Below, in pieces: positions 23,481 through 35,049 of a DNA stretch of 64,000 nt. The translations under genes were made by a program, and so were the position numbers. Each line of letters starts with the position of its first letter. Position 1 is the stretch's first letter. The notes beneath the pieces were generated by a model. It saw only the letters and a list, made by a program, of their open reading frames with translations. It searched no databases and was not told the DNA's origin. Source of the stretch: Oscheius sp. JU75 (Eukaryota; Nematoda; Chromadorea; Rhabditida; Rhabditidae); the NCBI GenBank assembly GCA_037178855.1, contig JASJZC010000002.1, positions 3,162,001 through 3,226,000 of the forward strand, in the 5' to 3' direction.

Positions 23481-24710
23481 ATGCTTCCTCCCCTGCCCTT
23501 CCTTCTCACCATCGCTGCCAATGCCTTGGCTCATGGCCTGCCAGGTGATTCCACCTTGACCCCAGACTTCTCTGCTGAAGGGTGCCCCAAGTACATTGAC
23601 TCTGTCTCAGCTGGTTGGTTGCCTCTTTTTAGTGGGAAGTTTGAATTTTCAGTCCAAAGCAAGGACTGGATCGTCTTCCGGGGAGACAAGGTCTTCCAGG
23701 TCAGGGACAAGCAGTTCCAGGACAAGGGAAGGAAGATCCAGGATGTTAGTATTTCAGTTAAGTTTGAGGAAATATCGTTTTAGGTCTTCCCCAAAGGACC
23801 TCAGTTTGTCAACGCCTCTGTTGTCTCTAATGGACTGACTCTTCTCTTCACCGAAAGAACCATCTATGGATATGAGTTCGATGGCGTCTCTTTCACGTGA
23901 GTATGGTTGAGTCATACTGTCACTATGCCCATTGTCCCTCTGGTAGTCAAGGCCCTTGTTCCACTCTCTACGACACGTATCCCTCAGTCTTTCTGACAGA
24001 GACAGCATATGACATCCAATACCTCTATCTAGTCGCAGTGACAGATACAGTTTCCAGTCCTCTCAGCCTCTCAGTTCTCAATGCCACATTCAAAACTAAG
24101 AGTCAGAGTAATCGTTACGAGACCCACAAGCCGTTCATTCCATTCAGCCTTTCATTCCACCTACTGTCTCTCACAACAAGGCTCTTTTTCAACCTTGATA
24201 TCAGTTGAAAAACTTCATCGAGAACTATCGACGAATAGGAGAGAGCAATAACTTTGAAGTTTTAGAGTCTTGTCACTTTTCTTTTATGTCTTTCTTATTA
24301 TGTTCTGTTTGCCTCTAATGCCACTGTTTCTATCTACAAACTGAAAGTTTTAGAGAGGCCACCAACTTTCCTCGCGAGCTCCACGAGCGCGTCCTCTTTT
24401 ACCCACAAGGAGCCTTCCCAATGAACAATGGTAGTGTCGTTCTTTTATCCGTAAGTCCCCCATTCCTCTTCCTCTGAAAACTACTATTCAGGGCAACGTC
24501 TTTGCTACCTACGATGTTCTGGAAAACCGTCCCTCTCAGCTGAACGATAAGAATCGTTTCTTCCCCAATCTGCCCGTGGACACACGCTCTGGAATTCCCA
24601 AGGACGAGAACAACTACTGGATATTCGATGAGAGCAGTGTGACAGACTACGATATGACCTCGAAACAGGTACAGGGTGTACAGCTGGTCAGCGAGTTTTT
24701 CCGCTGCTAA
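23481..24710 (+). CDS. Secreted hemopexin-domain protein
   Basis: Exons 23481-23744, 23784-23896, 24354-24450 and 24492-24710 encode 230 aa. A signal peptide (MLPPLPFLLTIAANALA) is followed by four hemopexin-like blades. Their signatures are WIVFRGDKVFQV, LLFTERTIYGYEF, VVLLSGNVFATYDV and WIFDESSVTDYDM. Cysteines near both ends (EGCPKY and FFRC) could form the disulphide that closes a hemopexin propeller. There is no protease domain. The gene follows the MMP gene, with ATTTTCAG ending 20 nt before its ATG, so it is probably the downstream cistron of an MMP/hemopexin pair. An AATAAA near 24729 follows the stop. I cannot exclude an extra small exon in the 457-nt second intron. Confidence 0.72.
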
Positions 24711-24826
24711 TTTGTAAAACTGTAATGTAATAAAACTTTATTAAACCGAAAGACACCCTTCTCGGGAAGAACAACAGCGGAAAAACCAGCTTCCGAAAAT
24801 AAATATCCCAAAAAGAGAGAGAGCGC

Positions 24827-26986
24827 TCAGTCGGCCTTCTTCTCTTCGGCCGTCTTCTCGTCCTCTCCCGTCTCTCCGTACTCGTTGACTCGTGTGTAAT
24901 CGACCGGATACAGATATCGCTGGTAAAGATAGATGAGGAAAACGATGTCGTCCCGGAAACAGGCCACCCGATGAGCTGTGGGCATGGTAATAATGAAGGC
25001 GAAGAGATCGTCGATGAAGGTGTTGAAGGCTTTGTACATGAAGGCTCGCCAGGGAAGATGAGCCACACTCTTAAGCTTGTAGTTGACGAAGAGCTGCGGC
25101 AGCATGAAAAGGAAGCCGAACGCGTAGACGCCGTTCGCTGCCGACTGAAGGATCCAGCCACGCCAAGACTTGTGTGGCACGTAGAGCAGACTGTAGACGG
25201 CTCCCGCTAAACAGAGCGGAGCGAGCAGGTAAGATAGATAACGCATGGCTTGAGAGTCAATGGCATCCGTCTCGGCTTCGGCTGCTGACTGCGATCCGAA
25301 CTTGAGGCCCGAGGAGAAGGAGAAGGAAATCTGGAAATGAGAGATGAGAAGTTCCTTCGACGTCCTGCGAGAGCAGGGAAAGGTGAAAGAGTAGCTTAGG
25401 AAGTCTCGACTACCAAAGAGACATACACATGTGATACCGAAGGAGCACTTGGATATTCAGAGTCAAGTAGTCAAGAGGGAAGGAAGCGAGTCACTACGAC
25501 TACCAATGGAGAGAAAAGGGACGAGGAAGGTTGATGTTCTCATGGAAGAGACGGATTAGTGGTCAAGAAAGAAGGGCAGTCAGAAATGACTGGGCCAATA
25601 GGGACACATTTGGGTAGTACAGTAGGACAAGTGACTCTTATAGATGAGGATTGAGAGGGGATACAGACTATCAAAGGAGAGAGTCATAGAACTAGGATAG
25701 TGTAGCATGCTTGAATGAAATGGTAAGAAAACAGAAACTGACCTTGAAAGCTTTAGTAACCTTCCAGTATTCGATAATGACCGAGATTCCGGACGGGATC
25801 AGGACGAGAAGACTCGTCTCCTGGTCGAAGAGGTAGAAAAAGATGACGGTGTAGGAGAAGCATCGCCATAGCAGAGCCTTGGTCGAGAGTCCGACCATGT
25901 TCTTCCTGTTCTTCCAGAACGAAATGTCATTCTTGAAGGAGAGCAAGTCGAAGAGAATGTGGATGGCCGAGACGAAGACGGTCACCGCCAGAAGATACAG
26001 GTTCGTGTCCACGAAGACTCCTTTCACCTGAATTGATGGGTTCAAAGATAAGGGGAAAAGTGACTACCTCATCGATGTCCTTGTCGGAGAAGCCCATCTG
26101 CTTGATCTGCTCGAAGGACATCAGAGTGCTGATGAGGAAACGCAGCTTGCCAACCGAGGCCGGACGGTAGTCAATCGTCATTTCCATCAGGGGCTCAGTC
26201 CTTTTAATCTGGAAACGAGCTGGTTGTCTCTATGTATTGTTCTCCTTCCCCTTGTCCCTACCACCCCACCCACCTCGACCAAATCCTTGATTCTCATGCT
26301 CATCCTGTCCAGATAGAAGATCGGCTGGTAGCGGCCATTCTGCGTCTGAACCAGATGCCGAATCTCTCCAGGAATGTTCTCCTTCACAAAGTGTGGTGCC
26401 TCATAGGCTCCCAGTAGCGGCAGGACACTCCTCAAATGAGCCACTGGCTTCTCTCCGCTCTTCTTTGGCTTCTTCTTGTTCTTCTTCTCCTCACCGCCGA
26501 CCAGATTGAAAGCTTCGGAGACGGGTTCCTGGTACTCGGTGATGCGATCGGACTGGGCCACGACCCATTTAGCCTGGTAGGGATCCTCTCCCGCGTAGTC
26601 GTGAGGCAGAATGAAGCAGTGGGCGTAGAGAGTCCCATTGCGAAGAGTTGATTCCGGGAGCGTCAGATTGATCTTCTTCAGACTCGCATCGGACAGCTGG
26701 AAGTTGTCGAAGCTCGTCGCCAGGCTGCCGAGCTGCCGTGGCGATGTGGAAGTATAGATTCGAAGCTGCATCAGGGGAAAGAGAGCCGAGGAAGGATTCG
26801 GCTCAAATTGGGGCTAAACTTTGATGAAAAAAAAAAGAGGGAAGAAGGGCGTACCAGAAGACAGTTGGAGGCTCCCGGCTGACAAGTTTCCGGCGTGAAG
26901 AGATTGTAGAAGTGATACATACTGTGGGCAATGTAGAGGGCACAGAGGCCGGAGAGAAGACCCGTCAGAGACAGCTTGAAACCCAT
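24827..26986 (-). CDS. CLPTM1L: CLPTM1L-type lipid scramblase
   Basis: ER multi-pass protein of the CLPTM1 family; the vertebrate CLPTM1L scrambles glucosaminyl-phosphatidylinositol for GPI-anchor synthesis. Exons 26986-26855, 26765-26274, 26208-26068, 26027-25743 and 25330-24827 join in phase to 517 aa, close to human CLPTM1L and well short of CLPTM1. One N-terminal membrane segment precedes a lumenal domain, followed by a C-terminal membrane block. Highly conserved stretches are KGVFVDTNLYLLAVTVFVSA, FKNDISFWKNRKNMVGLSTK and YAFGFLFMLPQLFVNYKLKS, plus AFIITMPTAHRVACFRDD. The tail is acidic. AATTCCAG lies 3 nt before the ATG, and RNASEH2A ends 264 nt upstream, so the two genes may form an operon. 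Confidence 0.94.
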
Positions 26987-27250
26987 TTTCTGGAATTTGG
27001 ACGGTTTTGGTAGGAGACTGAGATTAGCCAGGCAAAGTTTTGAGGTACTGGGCCTACTGAACCCTAACATCCGACGAAATACATAAAAGAAGATCAATTT
27101 ATGAGGTAGAAGAGGCAACACACTTTGAGGGCAGAAGGGGAAACGAATACTCGTTTTCGTTTAGAAGCAAAACACGTATTTGAAAACAATCCGTAACAAT
27201 TGAAGTGAAAATAAAAGAAACCAGAGATCGCTTGTCATGGCTCAAAAATC

Positions 27251-28430
27251 TCAGAACTCTGAACAATTAGAGATTCCTCGGTCCTGGAAGTACAGATGGC
27301 GTTTCGGGGGAAGAGTCTCCTTGCCGAGCCAGCTTTTCATCTTTCCGCCGCCCTCTTTGGTGTCATCGTCTTCCCTGGAAAGATATTTCAGACCACGAAC
27401 TGATTAAGAGTTACCATTTGACTTTGACACATCGCCGCTGAATGATGATGTCAGCTGTCTTCCAGGAGAAACGAATGAAGGAGGGGTAGCCGAAGATGGG
27501 ATCGACGGCAGTGGAGAGGAATTTCTTGGTGTTCGGGTCTGGAAAGTGACTATGCAACTACTCTACTTTCTTACAAGCCGACTGCTTGGACCTAATGAGA
27601 AAGATCTCCAGACCAATTCTTCCTCTAATATTCTTTCATCTCTTACCTGCAGGATACCCACTCCCGAATCCGTTCTCAGGAATCTTGACATCAGGTTCGG
27701 CGAATTCCCAGGCCTTGACTCTTCTGTCTCTTGTGACCTTAGCAGCAATCGATGCAGCAGACACGATTGGGAACTTCGAATCAGCCTTTTCTTCTACCTG
27801 TATACAAAAAACGTGAGAAAACAATTGTTTCTTACAGTAATAGATATTCCCGGGAAGAGACGCTCGAGCTTGGCCTGGTAGGTTCCTTTTGGTCCGACTG
27901 TGTCTACCTTGATCTGAATTTGAAACCTGAAAAACTACAGACCTTTAACCAACCTCGACGACGTTAATTTTGGCAGTAAAGGCGTCTCGGATGAGCTGGA
28001 TGGCCGCCTCGTGGGAGATCTCGTTCAAGGAGTTCTTGGATCTTTTCAGCATGGAACAGCTGATGAATTGAGAGGAGAGACAGCGCACAGCATAGGCAAC
28101 AATCTGAAGATTCAAAGTTTCCGAAACTATTGGACTCAGACCTTCTGAACCCCCTCATCTCCCTCCATCTTCTTGAAAATCTCTTCCCTCTTGGCCTCGT
28201 TAAGAGCCTTAGAGTCGTCGACTCCCAGATCTTTCAGTTCCTGAGCCATTGTCAGAGGCGAGACGGCGCACCCATACACCATCGGTCCAAGAACCGGACC
28301 TGGAAATCTGTCAAACAGTCTAAAAACTTTCCATACCTCTCCCAGCCTCGTCGATTCCAAGAGTACAGGGCTCTCCATCGGCGAAACCGGCCCAAGTTGA
28401 AGAGATCTCGGTTTTGCAAATCTGGACCAT
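27251..28430 (-). CDS. RNASEH2A: Ribonuclease H2 catalytic subunit A
   Basis: Nuclear enzyme that removes ribonucleotides and RNA primers from DNA. Exons 28430-28337, 28299-28142, 28103-27954, 27913-27836, 27797-27647, 27538-27415 and 27374-27251 join in phase to 292 aa (human 299). Type II RNase H motifs are present: DEAGRG near residue 27 with catalytic Asp and Glu, [15 protein letters not shown], and [17 protein letters not shown], followed by FGSGYPADPNTK. The ATG follows TTCCCTTCCAG directly, so the mRNA is probably trans-spliced. CLPTM1L follows on the same strand after 264 nt. Confidence 0.95.
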
Positions 28431-29492
28431 CTGGAAGGGAATTTTAGTAGGTTTGACCAAAAATAAGCAAAGGCGATGCATAGTTTTTATCAAGAATTCA
28501 AGTTGGCGGGTGAGTAAGAGCCCTGTTCGCGGCGAGACCGGGGAGATGTGCGCAATCAAGAGGGAAAAGGAGGAAATGAGGGACATTCGGCTATAGTTCC
28601 TGGAGGATTTGGAAGGGACTGGACATCGATTAGATTTCCAAAGACAATAGGGTCTTTTCAATATTGTGTGACCTCAAGAGGAGACCTTTTTCTCACGGCC
28701 TTAATTAGTCCCTATACAAATTTTATTGCCCTTTGTTTTCATTCAGGAACCTGGCAGCTATGTCTTGCCTGTGATGTCAACATGTCGGTCATGATTCTGT
28801 CAACACCATCTAGCGATTGGAGCGAATGAAGTTCATGACAAGAAAAATCTTCCACGTCGATTTTGAAAAAGTTCAATTGTGCAAGGTCTACCCGAAAAAT
28901 TAGTCAAAAGTCGCGGACTCCCTAGTTCACAGGGTAAAGAAAGTGGAGGGAGTTATATCACTAATGTCAACCATCTGTTCTGTTCAGTCAATCTGATATT
29001 CTCTTATACTATGCCTGTCAGTCTTCTGTACTGCCCCTAGCAGTCTGTATTGTTTGTTCAGTTTCTGTCCAACGGTGTTGCCTCTTTTCAAACAGCTAGT
29101 CCCTCAGTTATCTTGTCCCTCAACCGGGTGTCGTTCAATATCAATAGACAGGTCACTTTTGGTTGGATACCTTGAACAGCTCCACAAAGATAGCCACAGA
29201 AATTCAAAGGCTTCGATCAGAAAATGTCCAGAGCTGAGTTTTCTCCTCCCAAAGATTCCCCCTCACTCGGCCGTTCCTGGCGATTTATCAAACGAGCAAA
29301 GGTTGAGGGCTGATGGGATCAAAGCCGAGGCAATTCTCCCGTGGCAACATTTCAAACTGGACATCATGGGAAACGAGGAAGCTTTATTCGAAACTGACTC
29401 TATGACACCCAATAAAAAAGAGGTGAGGTAGCATGACGAGGTAGAAACTATGAGCAACAATACGATTCCTATCCTTTTTCAGAAAATAACTT
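28431..29492. other. Intergenic region
   Basis: It lies between the RNASEH2A start and the 3' end of the next minus-strand gene. I see no gene; frames here are short and lack splice-supported continuity. Confidence 0.5.
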
Positions 29493-30048
29493 CTAGATTT
29501 CGACGATGGCCCCGAAGCCGCGAGCCACGTAGCTCTTCTCCAAATCCGCTCGTTCCTTCTCCTTCGTGAACTCTTCCACCCGGCTAAAGAAGTCCTTGAA
29601 GTTGGCTTCGGGTCCCTGAAGAGGATTTGTCGAAACTTTTCAAATTCCCAAACCATTCTGGTCCGATTGGACAATTTCGGAGGGGGCGGTGGCACAGTGG
29701 TCGTCTTCCTGCGACGGAGTTTAGGTGCTCCCGGAGTTGTCGCCACGTAGCTCTTCTCCAAATCTTCTCCTTTCTTCTTCTCCTTCTTAAATTCATCCAC
29801 CCGACCGAAGAAGTCCTTAAAGCTGGCTTCGGGTCCCTGAACAGTTTTTGAAAGTCGTTAGACAAAATCTAACCTTTCTGGTCCGAATGGACATATTTGA
29901 AGTGGGAGGTGGCGAAGTGGTCGTCATCCTGGGTACTTCCGGTGTTGTCTGGAAGAGTTGGAGAAATGAAGAGAGCCTGACTTACTGGGAAGGCGGGAAG
30001 GCAGACGAAGAGCAAAGTTAGGGTAAGGCAGGAGATCAGAACACGCAT
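29493..30048 (-). CDS. Secreted protein with two duplicated modules
   Basis: Exons 30048-29986, 29948-29874, 29836-29654 and 29615-29493 join in phase 0 throughout and encode 147 aa. A signal peptide (MRVLISCLTLTLLFVCLPAF) is followed by two copies of a unit. Each has a Thr/Pro-rich linker ending in IRTRK or NRTRM, then a charged helical module beginning GPEASFKDFFGRVDEF or GPEANFKDFFSRVEEF and ending in DLEKSYVA. The exon boundaries fall at the same place in each copy, so the second arose by exon duplication. There are no cysteines after the signal peptide. I recognise no family. Confidence 0.72.
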
Positions 30049-30783
30049 GTTGTACCCTGAAACGTGAGGATATGGCCGAGAAGACAAGGAGTTCGGAGCA
30101 AGAGCGTTTTTCAACTTTTTTTTATAGACAGTAGTCAAGGCTCAGGTAAACTGTCTGACTCTCGACTCATACTCTTTTATACAGCGAGAGAGTCTATGTC
30201 GAGGATCAGGCAGTGGAGAAGAGAAACGAGATGGTCGGGAGGAATAAAATGGGAGTATCAGTCAGGCAGATGCAGCCTAATGGAAAGATGGGAACATGAA
30301 AGAGGTCGGAAAATGAATCATACTTTCGAGTCTCAGTCCATAAATAAGAGATAAGAGTCAAGGATTAGACATGGTTATGCAAGCTTATGAGTCGAGGTTC
30401 GGATAGCCCACTAACGAGAGAGAAAGAGAGAGAGTAAGAGACAAGAATTCCAATCGAAAAGATCTGCCCATTTTGCAGAGGCGTTCGCTCACTCCCCTGC
30501 TCCGAAAAACTGATTTTAGGCAGCAAAGGGAAACTCCCCTCCCACGGAAGATTACGGCGACCGACTTCGATGAAGATTCTCTGGGAAAGACACAGAGTCG
30601 TTCTAGACTGTTATCTGAGAGAACTGCTTGACAGCTGTCCGTTCAGAAGATAAACAGACTACTCGGGGAGCGGATGTTTTCCCGGGAAAAGGTACTTTGG
30701 GAGCAAAACATGGGTTTTGCAGAAGGGTCGGGTGCAGACTTTGTGCATGAAATATTGCTTTATTAATATGTACACACTGTTAG
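30049..30783. other. Intergenic region with purine runs
   Basis: A 0.7-kb stretch between two minus-strand genes. It contains GAGA-rich sequence near 30415-30440 and, near 30762-30767, the poly(A) signal of the chitinase gene. I see no coding sequence. Confidence 0.5.
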
Positions 30784-33712
30784 TCAGACACGATACTCAT
30801 AACCCGGCTGTTTCTTAAAGTCGACACAGCCCAGGCATTCACAGTAGCTGCTCCCTCCACCACAGTATCCGGAAACACTGCAGCAGTGAGCAGCCTCCGA
30901 CTCTCCGTCACATTTCGCGACCTTGCCGGACGGAAGTCTCGGGGCGTCCGGACCACATCGTCCCACATTGGCCGGGTTCTCGGCAAACGTCCACCACTCA
31001 ATCGGCTTCCATTTGAAGTCTCGCTGCTTGGCAAAGTCCACACAGCCTTGGCATTCACAATGTTCCTTAGAGTTGCCACAATAGCCTCCATTGCTACAGC
31101 AATGAGCCGTGGGATCGTCTGGATTGCAGGTAGGAGGCAGACCGTTTAATGGAGGGACTCCTCTCCCACAACGACCTCGCTTCCCGTCACCGGCATCGGC
31201 GGTGTACCAGGTGATGGTATCGGTCGTGGGACGGATTGGCTCCTTCAGAATGAGCATGGGATCCGTACCGTAGTCGACACACTCGGGACAGGAACAGTAG
31301 TCGGCTCCTGTTCCACAGTATCCGAACTGAAAGAGAGTAGATGATCCGAGCGGAAAAAAGTCACCTTTCCGCAACAGGCATGTCCCGGATCGTCTGGATC
31401 GCAGACCGGATAGTATCCCTCATAGAGCGGAGCTGACCGACCGCACATTCCGGCTACTTCCTTAACTCTCAATCCCCTGCACTCAAGAGCTTTACCCACC
31501 TCCCCATCATCATAAGTCCACCATCTCTGCTCATTAATTGGCGAGCATTTGTAGGTCAACTGAGTGCTTTTGGTCAACGGGGCGCAGACACCGCTCTTGG
31601 ACACAGTTGAGAGCAGGGACAGCTGGTCATCGTCGAAGTCGATGGCCCAGATCATTGCTCCGCCGACGTTGTTCTCTATAATGTAATCCATCTTGTGTTT
31701 CAGGCTCTCAGCATCTTCGTAACCGACGAACGTCTTGTTTGCTGGAAGCCAGAGGAAGGGACACTTGGCTCCTTGATGGAACTTTCGCTGTGTGGTGTCA
31801 AAGCGAGTAGGGAGCTCTCTCCATTGGACGTCTCCTCCCGAAAAAAAAAAGATGAAAATGTCAAATCAACAATACTGGAATTATGCGAAAATGGATGTGA
31901 ACCACATCGAGACCGTACGGATGAGAACTGAGATCGTACGGGTGCGCTTCTAAGTGCAAGCGCTCGCTCTTTCATAGACTTTTTTAGACGCAAAAAAGCT
32001 TTTTTACAATTTGCGACGTTCTGCAAACATGTAGAGTTTGACCTGCTCTACAACATTGCAGAATATTGCAAGTTACAAAAGATATTTATTCGTCTCTTGA
32101 AATGAGTGACCTATGCGGATAAAAAATTTACCTTTTACCTATGCGAGTAAACCGTATCATGCTATCGAAGATTTTTCCACCCTGCTCGGAAAGCTAGCAA
32201 ACAGACCTCAAACTTGTTCATTTTGTCGCTAGCCACAGCCGTCCTCCACATATCATCTGCTGGATCGACAGCATCTCCTACATTGTGCCAATAGCGACCA
32301 TAGAAAGGCAGACCCATGTTCAGTTTTCCACTGGCCTTCAGCTGACAACTGTAGTATTTCAGAGTCGCGTGGACGTTCATACGGCCAGAGAATCTGAAAA
32401 CTAAGACTCTTTTGTCAAGAAGAGTCGAACTTTTTGGGCATGGCAAAGTGGAGCGGAGCTGGTGGGCCGGTATAGGCCCCCCACTTGGATTGCCACGCTC
32501 CGAAGTAGTCTGAAAGAAGTCCATGTCATATTGACAGAACAATGAGTCGTACCGTACGACATGATATTGACAAAGTCGACGTATTTCACCATTTGGATTA
32601 GATCGAAACCAGGCTTCAGGACCCAGTGTCCGGCTGCGCCGGCGAAAGATAGAAGGTACGGTTTGCCGGTCTGGTCTTCCTCCTCCCGAAGACGGTTTCG
32701 GAGCTCACGCATCAAGTGAACATAGTTCTTTCTGTCAGCGGGAGTTCCTTCTACAGCTCCTCCTGTCACCGGGTACTCCCAATCGATGTCAACTCCGTCA
32801 AAGTTGTACTCTTTGAGAGTTGTCATGATGTGGTTGATGAAGAGGGTTCTGTAACTTCTCAGTTGCGCTGCTGTCTATCGCATGTCATTTTGTTCCTGTC
32901 ACTCTGCTCCTACTTTTTCATGGCAAGAAAATTGGGAACTTTCTCACTGCTAATATGCATCCTTTGAATCCGTGTCAATCTGTCCCGATTATCTATTACC
33001 GCGTCATGAACAGATATTAGTCCAAAAAGTAGTAACAAAAAGCTCTCAGTGGCTTCACTGCGACAAAACCAAAGTTCTAGAGCGCACCCAATGTCGACTT
33101 ACCACATACTTTAGGCAAGAACTGTTTCTGAACAACAACATCTGGACAATATAATGTGCTCGCTTTTGTTTCGTGCTCACGGACAGCTGCATGGTGTCTA
33201 ATAGTAGTCACCTGTTTTTCTGTCCCGACCCATATCGTTCTTCAGAATCGACATCTCCAATCTCTTGACAATCACATCATGCCAGTTTTGGTTATTGGTC
33301 AGAGACAAAGAGTAATACAAAAACCTCACTAACCTTCTCGGATGATCAGCAGCCAGTAGCTGAAAATATTGCGAGTTCTCCCAGCCTCCCATAGCGAACA
33401 TAACTTTCAGATGTGGATTCCGCCTGGCCACTTCCATGATCGAGCTCAGCCTCTGGGTAGCAGCTTCTGACTCGAGATGAAGTTCTCCATTTGGCTTCAT
33501 TATAAAGAAGGCGAAAACCAAATGGGTGAGTTTTTTCGCCTAGACTTCGAGTGTAGAAGGGAAACGGAACTTCTTACCTGTTCATCAGTGAAAGGGATCT
33601 TTCCCCAGCTGGTAATGTAGCCAACTAAGCGACGACTACATGCGGATTCGATAGCTGCTGATTGGATGAGGGTACAGGCAGTGAGTACCAGTACAAGAGG
33701 GGCTAACCGCAT
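30784..33712 (-). CDS. GH18 chitinase with three hevein-like modules
   Basis: Secreted endochitinase. Exons 33712-33578, 33539-33334, 32848-32553, 32509-32431, 32393-32207, about 31835-31365 and 31326-30784 give about 638 aa. A signal peptide ([20 protein letters not shown]) leads into a full GH18 barrel with AMGGWENS and the catalytic [10 protein letters not shown]. The barrel ends near [13 protein letters not shown]. Three Cys-rich units follow of the form CGR..P, C(D/N)PDDP, CC, GYCG, CxC, GCVD(Y/F), resembling hevein-type (CBM18) chitin-binding modules. Catalytic Asp and Glu are intact, so it should be active on cuticle, eggshell or fungal chitin. The fifth intron is unresolved: its acceptor GGGAG|GAGACG shifts phase by one relative to the frame required by homology, so a small exon or an indel may be missed. 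Confidence 0.85.
32011..32072. repeat. Dispersed 63-nt hairpin repeat, copy A
   Basis: It contains TTCTGCAAACATGTAGAG and, after a short loop, CTCTACAACATTGCAGAA, which pair almost completely. It lies in a chitinase intron. Related copies occur at 49788-49849 and 56790-56852. Confidence 0.65.
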
Positions 33713-34258
33713 TAGATTGTTGTCCGACACTGGGTTCTCCCACCTCCTCGAGGCGTCAATTGGAGGCTGTTTACCCTCTTAATCTGCGCATACAGTAGCA
33801 CCATTTCGGGTCTGCACGATCTCGAGTTTTGCGCACAAGATAGGCAAGCACCGTCGACTTAAGGAACTTACAGTACTCACTTACAGAACAAGTAAATTAC
33901 AGTTTTCAGTTTCTCATGAGATAGTACATAGAACTGTCTTCTGTGTAGATCATAGACAGAACTGCCTTATGAATGAGCCTCTGACAATATGTAGGAAGGT
34001 GAAAGACAATGTCTGAATGGGTTGGCACTGTTTGGGAAGCGTGACTGAACTGTCACTTATTGAGCCGGAACTCACAGACACCCTCAAAATCCTCTCAAAT
34101 GCTCCCTTTCTCCCTTGCCTTACTTACTGTGGGGGCAGACGGGGGAACCAATAGGGATGGGATTATATCTTTATAGCATAGAATAAGAGAAAATAAGAGC
34201 CGATACGGAACGAGAGAGTGTAGCGGGGAGGACTCAAGTGTAACAACCATGGGTGACA
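33713..34258. other. Upstream region of the chitinase gene
   Basis: Non-coding; the promoter of the minus-strand chitinase gene should lie in its left part. I see no other feature. Confidence 0.45.
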
Positions 34259-34810
34259 TTATATATACAGTCCATTAGTCATAGGTGAGGGGTCTCTGGA
34301 GGAGACATTGGGGGGCCAGGCAATAAGAACGAGGTTGAAGGATAAGCAAGGAACATTAGATCGTACGTAGTTTCCGAAAACCTTCTTTTTGATTGTTCGC
34401 TGGGACTTCCATTGACAGTAGATAGGGCAGCCGATGGTGAGTGCTGCAACTACGGCCAGGGGCGCTACTACTAGCAGAGCGGTCGTTTTCCACCAGTCCT
34501 TGACGAGGGAAATGATTCCGGTCAGGCCCTTGAAGTTCACGAGGTCGCTGACTGGCTTGAACCAGGGATTGAATTGCCCGGAACGATTTTCGGTGGCTGC
34601 GATGGTAGAACCAATGCTAGCCATTAAGGAACCGCGGAAGGTGGTGTTAGAGGTGGTACAACTGACAGTGCAGGTGTCCAAGAATTCCGGTTCACGTGCA
34701 ACGACGTGAACGGTCGATGTTTTCCCGTTGGGCGAGCATGGGATTGCGAATGACTGCAGCTTGCAGGTGATGGTAGAGATTTGAGGACGTAGTCTTAGGC
34801 ACAGGAACAC
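34259..34810 (-). pseudogene. Fragment resembling a class II viral or retroelement glycoprotein
   Basis: A minus-strand open stretch of 183 codons ends at a stop at 34259 and has no ATG start. It encodes a Cys-containing ectodomain piece, a juxtamembrane region with N-glycosylation sites, a membrane segment near residues 110-130, and a basic tail. This order resembles the C-terminal end of phlebovirus-type Gc glycoproteins, which also occur as env genes of nematode BEL/Pao retroelements. No start codon, upstream ectodomain, polymerase or LTR is visible here. The right boundary abuts possible splice acceptors, so it might instead be one exon of a host gene. The assignment rests on architecture, not a search. 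Confidence 0.38.
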
Positions 34811-35049
34811 AGAGTCTAGTCACACTCACGCTACTGACGTAGAGTAGGTTTTCTTGCAATTTAAATTGGGTGACTCTCTAAAGGAGTTGACGCAGGACTC
34901 AAAGCTTGAAACCTATGCACTGTCGTGCTTACAACAAACATGACTAACATGAATTTATTGCTACCCGCATTGCATAATACACCTGATAGAGATGGCAAGT
35001 GTCAAGCTCTCTTATGTACAGTTATTACTTCCTTTCGAACTTCTCTCCT

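Noticed and set aside
26436-26651. Leucine-rich plus-strand frame inside CLPTM1L
   Set aside because: Pure antisense shadow of the lysine/proline-rich lumenal exon.
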